Shown: in pieces, positions 8,001 through 15,293 of the stretch
Position numbering within the stretch: position 1 is the first letter of the stretch
How the letters are laid out: each line of letters begins with the position of its first letter
NCBI GenBank assembly: GCA_027315115.1
Contig: DAHUYQ010000016.1
Location: 62,001 to 126,000, forward strand
Origin: Solirubrobacterales bacterium
GTDB taxonomy: Bacteria > Actinomycetota > Thermoleophilia > Solirubrobacterales > Solirubrobacteraceae
Reading direction: 5' to 3'
DNA: 64,000 nt
The notes under the pieces: model-generated
What the model saw: only the letters and a program-made list of their open reading frames with translations
Databases searched by the model: none
What the model was told of the DNA's origin: nothing
Position numbers and translations under genes: made by a program

Positions 8001-8778
8001 GCAGCCGGCCGACGCCCTTGCGCAGGCCGAGATCGCCGGCGGGCACCTGGTCGTTCCGGCCCTGGCCGTGCAACGCGCACATCTCCACCGTCCATGGGCC
8101 GATGCCGGGTATCGCGCGCAGGCGCCGCCAACAACGCTCGTGGTCGTCTTCGTGCAGGTCGACCCGGCCGCGCGCGACCTCGGCGGCTGCGCGCCGCAGC
8201 GCAACCGCGCGCGAGCCGGCAAGGTCGAAGGATTGCAGCAGCGCGGGCGAGGCGCCGGCGAGGACCTCGGCGCAAGGAGCGTCGCGCAGCGGCGTGCCGG
8301 CAAGGGCGTCACAACTGCGACCGAGCCGGCGCACCAGCGCCCGCTCGATCGCGGCGGCGCGCTCATATTCGATGAGCTGCTCGCAGATCGCGAAGGCGAG
8401 CGCCTCAAACGGCTCGGGCCGGCGCGCGGGCCTCAGCCACGGCCGCCTGCGCAGCGAGCCGCCGATCGCGGGATCATCGCGGAAGGCCCGGTAGAAGGGC
8501 CGCACGTCGACGTCCAGGCCGAGCGCGAACCGCATCCGCTCGATTCCGTGGCCCGCCGCCTCTCGCGTGCTGCTCCAGGCGCCGATCAGCACCCGGTCAC
8601 GCGCTGTCTGGGCGGCACGCACGACGACCGGCTCGTCCTGGTGATGCAGCAGCCGGTGCAGTATCCCGCCACGCTTGCGCAGCAGGCCGTCCGCGCCGCC
8701 GTGGGGCAGACGGTACGGCGGAGGCGGCGTGAGCTCTACGCGCAGTTGCAGCGGCAGTGCGGTGTCTGCCGCGCTCAC
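7891..8778 (-). CDS. alkA: DNA-3-methyladenine glycosylase II (AlkA-like, HhH-GPD)
   Basis: A base-excision repair glycosylase that removes alkylated bases. The N-terminal AlkA-type beta domain is followed by the helix-hairpin-helix LRAIPGIGPWTVEMCAL (about 220-236) and the Gly/Pro-rich loop with catalytic Asp249 in PAGDLGLRKGV. Length 295 aa fits AlkA. The GTG start overlaps the stop of the 138-aa gene upstream (GTGA), so the two are coupled. The 3' end overlaps the convergent ferredoxin gene by 110 nt. A second, shorter HhH-GPD glycosylase is encoded at 55106-55738. Confidence 0.88.
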   Translation of the reverse strand: MSAADTALPLQLRVELTPPPPYRLPHGGADGLLRKRGGILHRLLHHQDEPVVVRAAQTARDRVLIGAWSSTREAAGHGIERMRFALGLDVDVRPFYRAFRDDPAIGGSLRRRPWLRPARRPEPFEALAFAICEQLIEYERAAAIERALVRRLGRSCDALAGTPLRDAPCAEVLAGASPALLQSFDLAGSRAVALRRAAAEVARGRVDLHEDDHERCWRRLRAIPGIGPWTVEMCALHGQGRNDQVPAGDLGLRKGVGRLLSGGDPNAFADEPQVRAFFARYGQWAGLAAMHVLMP

Positions 8779-9191
8779 CGCCGTCCGCGCGCGGCGGAGT
8801 CGAGCAGGTGCACATCCACGAGCAGCGAGCGGCTGCCGACGATCTGCAGCAGCTCCCCGGCACCGGAGCGTCCACGGCGAGCACGACGATCGCGGGCCAC
8901 GGTGCGCGAGGCGTCGCCCTGCCGGCGACGCGCAAGCCCGACGACGGCGGCGCCGGCGACGAATCCGCCGGCGGCGAGCGCTGCCGCGTGCACAGCGGGG
9001 GCGGAGCGCAAGGTCGAGAGCACGATCGCTCCTCGTGACTCGGGCGCAGCCGGCGCAAGCTGGGCCGCAGGGCCATCGCCCACAGGCACGGCGATCGCGT
9101 CTATTTCCTCGGTGTCGCCCTCGTGCTGTGAGAGGGCCAGCTCGTCGTCCGGGTCGGCGTCCTGCCTGTCGCGGTCCGCACCATCGATCAC
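8775..9191 (-). CDS. Hypothetical protein with one membrane helix, upstream of alkA
   Basis: A 138-aa protein of no recognised family. The N-terminal 40 residues or so are acidic. A hydrophobic Ala/Gly/Val helix follows (AAALAAGGFVAGAAVVGLA, about 70-88), flanked by the basic RRRQG. The last 40 residues end in GELLQIVGSRSLLVDVHLLDS, a patterned strand-like segment. The start at 9191 is GTG. The gene is accepted because its stop and the alkA start share GTGA and because the C-terminus looks structured. It may be a small membrane protein; no role is claimed. Confidence 0.5.
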   Translation of the reverse strand: MIDGADRDRQDADPDDELALSQHEGDTEEIDAIAVPVGDGPAAQLAPAAPESRGAIVLSTLRSAPAVHAAALAAGGFVAGAAVVGLARRRQGDASRTVARDRRARRGRSGAGELLQIVGSRSLLVDVHLLDSAARGRR

Positions 9192-9231
9192 GACAAGCGA
9201 GTCTAGCCCTCTGTCCAGACGTGAGAACGTC

Positions 9232-10389
9232 TCAGCCGAGCTCGCGCTCGTAGACGCGGTAGCGCTTGACGATCTGGCCGCCCATCGCTTCCATCCCGCG
9301 GTTCATCGGCGTGTTGGTCTCCAGGATCCAGCCCATCTCGCCCCAAGTCTGCGGGCGCGCTTCGGCCGCGTCGAAATGCAGTTGGTACAAGCGCGCGGCC
9401 ACCCCTGTGTGCTGGAACTCGGGCTTGACGCCCAGGTAGCCGACGCGCACGCGAGTCATGATTTTGCCGCGGTTGAGGAAGTGCCACCAGCCCAGCGGCA
9501 GCAGTTTGCCTTTCATCTTGGCCAGCACCTGGTTGATGTCGGGGAAGGTGAGCGCCGTGCCGACCACCGTGCCGTCGGATTCGCGCTGCGCGATCATCGC
9601 CCAGTGCTTGTCGAAGACGAGCTGCAGCTCCTGGGCGTAGGCGTCCAGGTCCTTCTTGGAGAAGGGCACGAAGTCCCAGTTTTTGGCCCACGCGGAGTTG
9701 TAGACCTCCGCGAAGCCGTCGAGGTCCTTGCGCAGGCTGCGCCGCTTGATCGGGCGGACCTTGATCCCGTGCTCGGACTGGACCTTGTCGGCCAGCTCCC
9801 AGATCACGGGCATCACTTTGTCGCGCCCGGTGATCGTGAGCTTCCACATGTAGAGGTCGATCGCCTTTGCCATCCCGGCCTGCTCCATCAAGCGCTGGTA
9901 GTAGGGCGGATGCCAGGGCTGGCGGATCATCGGCTCGATCTCGAAGCCCTCGATCAGGACGCCGCTCTCGTCGTTCATCGAGAAGTCGGCGGGGCCGACC
10001 ATCTTCTCGCAGCCGCGCTTGCGCAGCCAGGCCTCCGCGGCGCCCAGCAGCGCGTTGAGGACCTCCAGGTCCTCCTCCAGCTCCAGGAACCCGAACCAGC
10101 CCCATTTGCTCTCGTGGACCTCGTTGTAGGCGTGGTTGATCTGCGCGGTGATGCGCCCGACCACGCGCCCGTCCCGGAAGGCCAGGAAGTACTCGGCCTC
10201 GCCGTGGGTGAAGTAGGCGTTCATCTTCCGGTTGAGGAAGAGCCAGCGCTCCAGCTTCAGCGGAGGAATCCACTGCGAGCGGTTAGCATGCAGCCGGAAG
10301 GGCAGGCCGATGAAGCGTCGCATGTCGCGCCAACCGGATGCCTTTCGGACTTCCACACCCAATGCCCGCTCCTCGCCAACGGCAGCCAT
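9232..10389 (-). CDS. GNAT-superfamily N-acyltransferase, possible ceramide-synthase-like
   Basis: A 385-aa cytosolic protein with two GNAT-like halves. The C-terminal half has the acyl-CoA-binding style segment VGYLGVKPEFQHTGVAARLYQ (about 315-335). The N-terminal half has the FLAFRDGRVVGRITAQIN strand pair. It is encoded divergently from an alpha-oxoamine synthase with only 16 nt between the two start codons. Large GNAT proteins beside a serine palmitoyltransferase-like gene are known in bacterial sphingolipid clusters, where the GNAT enzyme N-acylates the sphingoid base; that role is inferred here from context only. Because of the tight spacing the real start may be later, for example GTG at residue 12 or ATG at residue 23. 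Confidence 0.75.
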   Translation of the reverse strand: MAAVGEERALGVEVRKASGWRDMRRFIGLPFRLHANRSQWIPPLKLERWLFLNRKMNAYFTHGEAEYFLAFRDGRVVGRITAQINHAYNEVHESKWGWFGFLELEEDLEVLNALLGAAEAWLRKRGCEKMVGPADFSMNDESGVLIEGFEIEPMIRQPWHPPYYQRLMEQAGMAKAIDLYMWKLTITGRDKVMPVIWELADKVQSEHGIKVRPIKRRSLRKDLDGFAEVYNSAWAKNWDFVPFSKKDLDAYAQELQLVFDKHWAMIAQRESDGTVVGTALTFPDINQVLAKMKGKLLPLGWWHFLNRGKIMTRVRVGYLGVKPEFQHTGVAARLYQLHFDAAEARPQTWGEMGWILETNTPMNRGMEAMGGQIVKRYRVYERELG

Positions 10390-10405
10390 AGCGGGCTCAC
10401 CTTAC

Positions 10406-11686
10406 ATGGCTACCTCGACAGACGTCTTCGCAAAGGTCCACGGCTACGAGCGGGAAGCGATGGTGCGCGCAGCGCGCGAAGCCGACCTGCTCCCCTACTT
10501 CCGCACCGTCGAGTCTCCGGCGATGCCGGTCGTGGAGATGGAGGGCGCGCCGCGGATCATGCTCGCCTCCAACAACTACCTGGGCCTGACCGGCGACGAG
10601 CGCGTCATGAAGGGCGCGCAGGACGCCCTGCACCGCTACGGGACGGGGCTGACCGGCTCGCGCCTGCTCAACGGCACCACGCCGCTGCACCTGGAGCTCG
10701 AGCGCGAGCTGGCGCAGTGGATGGGGACCGACGACGCGCTGGTCTTCACGACCGGACACCAGGCCAACGTCGGCACGCTCGGCACGCTGCTCGGGCCCGG
10801 CGACACCGTGATCGTCGACTCCGCCGACCACGCCTCGATTCTCGACGGCGCGCTGCTCTCCAAGGCCAAGCTGCGCGCCTTCAGGCACGGGCGCCTGGAG
10901 AAGCTGGAGCGTGCGCTGGAGCGCGCGAAAGCCGACGGCGGAGGCATCCTCGTGGTGGTCGATGGGGTCTTCTCGATGGAGGGCGACATCGCGCCGCTGG
11001 TCGACGTGGTCGAGCTCTGCAAAGCGCATGGAGCGCGGCTGATGGTCGACGAGGCGCATGGCGCCGGCGTGCTCGGCGCACGCGGGGCCGGCGCCTGCGA
11101 TCTGCTCGGCGTCGAGGCGGAGGTCGATCTGCGGATGGGCACCTTCTCGAAGTCGCTGGCCTCCTGCGGCGGCTTCATCGCGGGCTCGGCCGAGGTGATC
11201 GACTACCTGCGCATCTCCTCCCGCGCCTTCCTGTTCACCGCCTCGGCGGTGCCGGCCGCGCTCGGCGCGGCGCTGGCGGCGCTGCGGATCATCCGCTCCC
11301 CGGAGGGGCCGCCGCTGCTGGCCGAGGTGCTGGAGAACGCGCGGCATCTGGCGGATGGGCTGCGGGAGATCGGCTACCGGACGCTGCAGGGCGAGGCCGT
11401 CCGCACCGGGCCCGCGCAAGACGCGCCCTCGGCCAGCTTCACGACCCCGATCGTGCCGGTGCTGGTCGGCGACGACTGGAAGGCCGGCCTGCTCTGGCGC
11501 GCCCTCTACGACGGCGGCGTGTTCACGAACTGCGCTCTGCACCCGGCCGTTCCGCCGGGCGGCGCACTGCTTCGCACGAGCGTGATGGCCACACACGATC
11601 GTGACACGCTCGACCGGGCGCTGGAGGTCTTCGCGCGCGTCAAGCGCGACTTCGAGGCGCAGCACGGCCCGCTGCCGGCGCCGTAG
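10406..11686 (+). CDS. Alpha-oxoamine synthase (serine palmitoyltransferase / KBL-like, PLP-dependent)
   Basis: A 426-aa fold-type I PLP enzyme that condenses an amino acid with an acyl-CoA. Landmarks: SNNYLGL (55-61), the cofactor-stacking His in SADHASI (142), VDEAHGAG (Asp215, His218), and the Schiff-base Lys249 in GTFSKSLASCGGFIAG. The GTFSKS-x3-GGF form resembles bacterial serine palmitoyltransferases more than KBL (GTLGKALG) or BioF. C-terminal segments PVLVGDDWKAGLLWRALYD and LRTSVMATHDRDTLDRAL are normal for the family. Together with the divergent GNAT gene it may make and acylate a sphingoid-like base. The alternative is 2-amino-3-ketobutyrate CoA ligase; no threonine dehydrogenase gene is adjacent. 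Confidence 0.85.
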   Translation: MATSTDVFAKVHGYEREAMVRAAREADLLPYFRTVESPAMPVVEMEGAPRIMLASNNYLGLTGDERVMKGAQDALHRYGTGLTGSRLLNGTTPLHLELERELAQWMGTDDALVFTTGHQANVGTLGTLLGPGDTVIVDSADHASILDGALLSKAKLRAFRHGRLEKLERALERAKADGGGILVVVDGVFSMEGDIAPLVDVVELCKAHGARLMVDEAHGAGVLGARGAGACDLLGVEAEVDLRMGTFSKSLASCGGFIAGSAEVIDYLRISSRAFLFTASAVPAALGAALAALRIIRSPEGPPLLAEVLENARHLADGLREIGYRTLQGEAVRTGPAQDAPSASFTTPIVPVLVGDDWKAGLLWRALYDGGVFTNCALHPAVPPGGALLRTSVMATHDRDTLDRALEVFARVKRDFEAQHGPLPAP

Positions 11687-12017
11687 CGCCGAGGGCGGCG
11701 GGCCAGAAGCCTTGTCGCAGCCTTCACAAGGTTCTTGTCCATTTCTTCACAAGTTCCTGCCCTTGAAAAAAAGCCCGCTTCTAGCGAGCGAACTGTCGGC
11801 TCGCGGTTGACGTCCGCATGCTCGCTCACGTAGTTTCTTTGGGCACGCTTCAAGACGGTCCAGGGCTCACCCAGCGTCATCCGACATAGGGGTGCCGGAA
11901 GGCGCGGGCATCATCCGGGGGGGCATCTGGGGTCTTGCGGCGGCTACTGCATCTGAAATCCAGCCGATGTCGCCGGCCATGCGCTCCACATGGCCGCGAC
12001 GGGGAGTGAGCACAACC
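11687..12017 (+). promoter_or_regulatory. Intergenic region upstream of mIHF with a candidate promoter
   Basis: No gene is supported in this 331-nt gap. It has a direct repeat TTCACAAG (11723-11730 and 11746-11753). A sigma70-like promoter candidate follows: TTGACG (11807-11812), an 18-nt spacer and TAGTTT (11831-11836). This would leave a leader of about 175 nt before the mIHF start. A GGGGAG ribosome-binding site lies at 12001-12006. Confidence 0.4.
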
Positions 12018-12392
12018 ATGAACGCGACAGCGACGATCGTCCCTGCCGTCCCGCAACACCTCCGTGCGCTGCAGCGCGCGAACGAGGTGCGGCTTGCACG
12101 CGCCGAGCTCAAGCGAGCCATCGCGGACGGCGAGATGGACATTGCAGAAGTGATCCTCGACTGCCCGCCGGAGGCGCAGTCGATGGCCGTGGCGGACCTG
12201 CTGATGAGTCAGCGTCGATGGGGACAGACGCGCTGTCGCAGGTTCCTGGCCCAGATCCCGATGTCCGAGAAGAAGACCCTCGGCTCGATGACCGAGCGTC
12301 AGCGCCGTGCGCTGGTCAAGATGCTCGCCGCCGTGCGGGCGACGCGCATGCGCCCCGCCTGGGCGATCGAGCCGGGCAGCACCCTCTCCTGA
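12018..12392 (+). CDS. mihF: Actinobacterial integration host factor (mIHF family)
   Basis: A small nucleoid-associated DNA-binding protein; mIHF/sIHF bends DNA and is widespread in Actinobacteria. The 124-aa product follows the mIHF plan: RAELKRAIADGEMDIAEVI (helix and SLHEVI-type segment), MAVADLLMSQRRWGQTRCRR (MKVSALL...VGKVRA, the helix-two-turn-helix), then IPMSEKKTLGSMTERQRRAL (the GLGSNQ-type C-terminal region). The ATG at 12018 is chosen because GGGGAG lies just upstream; the frame is open further 5' but that part has no similarity. Unlike Streptomyces forms, a Trp replaces Gly in the turn. A strong hairpin follows the stop. Confidence 0.85.
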   Translation: MNATATIVPAVPQHLRALQRANEVRLARAELKRAIADGEMDIAEVILDCPPEAQSMAVADLLMSQRRWGQTRCRRFLAQIPMSEKKTLGSMTERQRRALVKMLAAVRATRMRPAWAIEPGSTLS

Positions 12393-12960
12393 TCATCTGA
12401 CCGCGGGCAGCAAGGGCCGCGCTCGAAGCGCGGCCCTTGGCTAACGGGCAACCGGAGCTGAGCTTCACGTGCCACCAGCCCGCGAGTATCCCGATCACGC
12501 CGAGGCGCGGCCGCACCGCCCAAACCCCGCATCCGCGTTCGCCCGCGTCGACCGCGCGCAGGCGCACGAACTTGTAGCGAGCCGGCTCGAGTTGCATCGC
12601 CGCCAGCAGCTCGCGGCCCGCCTGGTGGCGACGCGCCCGCGCCGCGGTGGCGGCGTGCGCGTCGCGCAGCGAGCCGATCAGCGCGTCCCGGTCCCGCTCG
12701 AGCTCGGCAAGGCTGAGCAGACGGGGCTCGTGGGCGGCGCCGGGCGGCGCCGCGCTCGCTGCGGGAATGTCCGGAAACCCGGCGGCCACCAGCGCTGAGA
12801 GCTCCTGCTCCAGCCGCGCGATCTGCCGCCGCAGCGCTCGTCGCGCGGACGCCTCGGCGTCATTGGCGCGCTCGCGCTCACGCTCTCCCGCGAAAGGCCC
12901 GGGCCGCGAGCCCGGCGCCGGCGGGGCACTGGTCAAGCAGAGCTGCTCGGTTTGAGACAT
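12316..12960 (-). CDS. Hypothetical protein with coiled-coil segment, convergent to mIHF
   Basis: Unrecognised. ATG 12960 is chosen because a very strong ribosome-binding site (AGGGAGGAGG) precedes it; the longer frame upstream has no support. Residues about 27-55 form a charged helix (ERERERANDAEASARRALR, then QIARLEQELSALV). Residues 75-120 are another helix. A compact C-terminal part ([28 protein letters not shown] to GWWHVKLSSGCPL) looks like a small beta domain. After SSGCPL the frame reads through the terminator hairpin and 77 nt into antisense mIHF. That last stretch of 40 residues or so is probably not part of the ancestral protein. Confidence 0.6.
   Translation of the reverse strand: MSQTEQLCLTSAPPAPGSRPGPFAGERERERANDAEASARRALRRQIARLEQELSALVAAGFPDIPAASAAPPGAAHEPRLLSLAELERDRDALIGSLRDAHAATAARARRHQAGRELLAAMQLEPARYKFVRLRAVDAGERGCGVWAVRPRLGVIGILAGWWHVKLSSGCPLAKGRASSAALAARGQMIRRGCCPARSPRRGACASPARRRAS
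12411..12439 (+). terminator. Strong hairpin, probable bidirectional terminator
   Basis: A perfect 13-bp inverted repeat (CAAGGGCCGCGCT and its complement) with a 3-nt loop lies 19 nt after the mIHF stop. There is no clear T tract on either strand. It is placed to end mIHF transcription; it lies inside the predicted 3' part of the opposing gene. Confidence 0.75.
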
Positions 12961-13078
12961 CGGCGGCCTCCTCCCTTCACAACGGTGCTTCGAGTGTAGC
13001 CACAGGGGGGCGAGCCGGCAATCGGGGCCGCGGGAGCGCAGGCCGGAGCCGCCGCGCAGCGCATAGGATGACGCTCGG

Positions 13079-13723
13079 ATGGCCGGCAAGCCGATCAACC
13101 ACCCAACCTTCGCGCGCATCTACACGCGGGTTGCCGCTTACGCGGAACAGCGCGGTGGCGCCGAGCATCGCCGCACGCTGCTGGCCGGGCTCAGCGGTCG
13201 GGTGATCGAGGTCGGCGCGGGCGCGGGGGCGAACTTCAAGCACTATCCGAGCACCGTCACGCAGGTGGTCGCAGTGGAGCCCGAGCCGCATCTGCGCGCA
13301 CGCGCTCAGCAGGCAGCGGAGCGAGCCCCGATTCCGGTGGACGTGCTCGAGGCGGCCGCCGAGAGCCTGCCCGGCCCCGACGAGCGCTTCGACGCGGGCG
13401 TCGTCTCGCTGGTGCTGTGCACCGTGCCCGACCAGGCGCGCGCGCTGGCCGAGCTCTTTCGCGTGATCCGGCCGGGCGGTGAGCTGAGGTTCTACGAGCA
13501 CGTCGTCTCGGAGCGCCCCTGGGAGGCGCGCGTCCAGAAGCTGGCCGACGCGACCTTCTGGCCCCACGTCGCAGGCGGCTGCCATCTCGCGCGCGAGACC
13601 ACGCCGGAGATCGAACGGGCAGGATTCGCGATCGAGTCCTGCGAGCGGTTCCCGTTCAAGCTGGCGCCGCTGCTCCCCGCAGATCCGCACGTGATCGGCG
13701 TGGCGCGGCGGGCGGCTCGATAG
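13079..13723 (+). CDS. Class I SAM-dependent methyltransferase (UbiE/Methyltransf_11 type)
   Basis: 214 aa. The SAM-binding motif I is VIEVGAGAGANFKHY (about 42-56), motif II ends VAVEPEPHLRARA, and motif post-II/III reads AGVVSLVLCTVPDQARAL with RPGGELRFYEHV. The C-terminus (HVAGGCHLARETTPEIERAGFAIESCERF) is like cytosolic methyltransferases of the phosphatidylethanolamine N-methyltransferase-like and METTL7-like group. The substrate is not identifiable. It stands alone, divergent from the coiled-coil gene with start codons about 120 nt apart. Confidence 0.85.
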   Translation: MAGKPINHPTFARIYTRVAAYAEQRGGAEHRRTLLAGLSGRVIEVGAGAGANFKHYPSTVTQVVAVEPEPHLRARAQQAAERAPIPVDVLEAAAESLPGPDERFDAGVVSLVLCTVPDQARALAELFRVIRPGGELRFYEHVVSERPWEARVQKLADATFWPHVAGGCHLARETTPEIERAGFAIESCERFPFKLAPLLPADPHVIGVARRAAR

Positions 13724-13802
13724 AGCATCTGCGCAGCGAGCCGATGCCTTGGGCCCGTTCCGGCGACGGGCACATCGAGCGAGCCCAGACGCTATGGCGC
13801 TG

Positions 13803-14276
13803 CTACGGCCGACCACGCCGCAGCATCGTCAAGAACCTCACCATCGCGTGAAGCACATTTCGCGGCAGCCCCCTGAACGACGGCATCGGCGAGCGTGGGT
13901 GCAGCAGGACGCGGCGAATCTGACGCGCTGTCAACCGCGAGCCGACATTCGTGAGTGGCTGGCCTGGCCTGCGATTGCCTTCGTCGCCGATGCGGTGACA
14001 GGCAAGGCAACCAGATTTCGCCACCGCTTTGCGGCCTTCCAGGAATTCACGCAACTCCCGTCCGCCCGCGCGGCGGACGGCAGGGGGCGGAGGCACGCTC
14101 AGTTCGACCGGACCGCCGATGTCCACCGCAGCTTTGGCCACCACGCCAGACAGTGCTCCACCCCCGATGCAGAGCACGAGGACCACCGACGCCAACAGCG
14201 CCGAGCCCCCGACATCGCTCGTTCTGCGCCTTCCGCGCATCACGCACCGCCCCACGTTGGCTCCGCAGCTCGACAA
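13803..14276 (-). CDS. Membrane-anchored monohaem c-type cytochrome
   Basis: 157 aa. An N-terminal membrane helix (ALLASVVLVLCIGGGALSG, about 26-44) anchors an extracytoplasmic domain. The haem-binding CxxCH is CLACH (about 89-93), preceded by FLEGRKAVAKSG. The distal Met is likely in RSPMPSF (about 130), followed by the usual helix LHAMVRFLTMLR. It is a class I cytochrome c domain of the kind found as an electron carrier for terminal oxidases or dehydrogenases. Start could be residue 1 or Met13. No oxidase gene is adjacent. It lies downstream of the PadR gene on the same strand with a 74-nt gap. Confidence 0.82.
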   Translation of the reverse strand: MSSCGANVGRCVMRGRRRTSDVGGSALLASVVLVLCIGGGALSGVVAKAAVDIGGPVELSVPPPPAVRRAGGRELREFLEGRKAVAKSGCLACHRIGDEGNRRPGQPLTNVGSRLTARQIRRVLLHPRSPMPSFRGLPRNVLHAMVRFLTMLRRGRP

Positions 14277-14350
14277 CCCATCTCGATCAGCCGAACAATG
14301 CTATCGAATCTACGTAGCTCGGATAGTGCGCTACCCGCGGCTCCCTGCGA

Positions 14351-14977
14351 CTACTCGCCGCCGCGCGTCTCGGCTTCTTGGCGTGCGCGCGTGACCCAGT
14401 CGAGTTGCGCCGCGACCGCGGTCTGCTGCTCGCGGAGCAGCATCAGATTCGAGAGCGCCTGCAGACTCTGCTGCTCACCGGCGGATCGCTCGGCGATCAA
14501 CTCGTCGACCCTCTGCTTATGCAGCTCGGCGTAGTGCCTGTAGCGGTCGAGCTGCTCCCCCAGGGCAGACGGTCCCTGCAGGTGAGCGGTGACGACCCGA
14601 GCGAGCATCTCGTTATGCCATCGCTCGGAGTTGCAAGGGGAGTCGAGCCAGGCCGCATGAGCCGCCAACGCGGCCCCTGTGGGCCGGTAGCTGACGCGCA
14701 TCCTGCGCACACCGGGCCCAGGCGCCGAAGCAGACACGAGGCTTTCGATCAGGCCGGCCTGGTCGAGTCGATCGAGCGCGCCGTATATCGCGGTTCTGCC
14801 CGCGGGCAGAAACGTGCCGAAGCGGCGTTCGTAGCGCTCGCCGATCTCATAGCCGTAGCTTGGCTTCTCCATCACAAGAGCCAGCACCAGCCATTGAGAC
14901 ACGGCTATGACGGGCAGGTCCCTCAGGGATCGGCGCCTACGCACCTCAGCGACCCTCGCAACGTTCGTCGATCTCAT
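14351..14977 (-). CDS. PadR-family transcriptional regulator (PadR-1)
   Basis: 208 aa, with an N-terminal winged helix: WLVLALVMEKPSYGYEIGERY is the PadR recognition motif (SYGYEI), followed by RTAIYGALDRLDQAGLIE and a wing. The C-terminal half is a long helical dimerisation region (about 130-200) with many charged residues. It is divergent from the MMPL transporter at 15294 and so is a candidate local repressor of that export cluster. A palindrome in the intergenic region (15036-15049) resembles one in front of the second PadR gene. Confidence 0.88.
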   Translation of the reverse strand: MRSTNVARVAEVRRRRSLRDLPVIAVSQWLVLALVMEKPSYGYEIGERYERRFGTFLPAGRTAIYGALDRLDQAGLIESLVSASAPGPGVRRMRVSYRPTGAALAAHAAWLDSPCNSERWHNEMLARVVTAHLQGPSALGEQLDRYRHYAELHKQRVDELIAERSAGEQQSLQALSNLMLLREQQTAVAAQLDWVTRARQEAETRGGE

Positions 14978-15293
14978 ATCGCCCCTCCCAGGAGCTCAGC
15001 TCGTAGCGTCTCAATTCATCGTCCCGATTCGAAAGACACGACATCGTGGCGCATGTTTTCGCACAGCGGCATGGGAAGACAACGTCGTGCATGCAGCTAG
15101 AAAGCAAACAGTTGCGGGCTGAAGAGCACCGTTTCTCCATGAACGCGGCGGTTGCTTGAGCAAGCCGAACGCCGCACGAAGTGCTGGGCGCCACCCTCCC
15201 GGTGCTACTGATCTCGACGTGCGGCCGCGTGCGCGCCCGTGGAGGACAGAACGACGAGGAGGGCCCCTCGGTGACGCTGGATCGTGTGGCGGT
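14978..15293. promoter_or_regulatory. Divergent intergenic region with candidate PadR operator
   Basis: This 316-nt gap separates PadR-1 from the MMPL gene and should contain both promoters. The palindrome CACGA-CA-TCGTG lies at 15037-15048. It shares the pattern AYACGRCAYCGTR with ATACGG-CA-CCGTAT at 18247-18260 ahead of PadR-2. No clear -35/-10 pair was identified. A TTG at 15156 opens the MMPL frame earlier, but the region before 15294 has no membrane-protein character. Confidence 0.42.

Noticed and set aside
7768-11604. A 1278-codon plus-strand open frame across alkA, GNAT and the synthase gene
   Set aside because: It is the shadow of three well-supported genes in other frames, with repetitive Arg/Ala/Gly/Asp composition and no domain.
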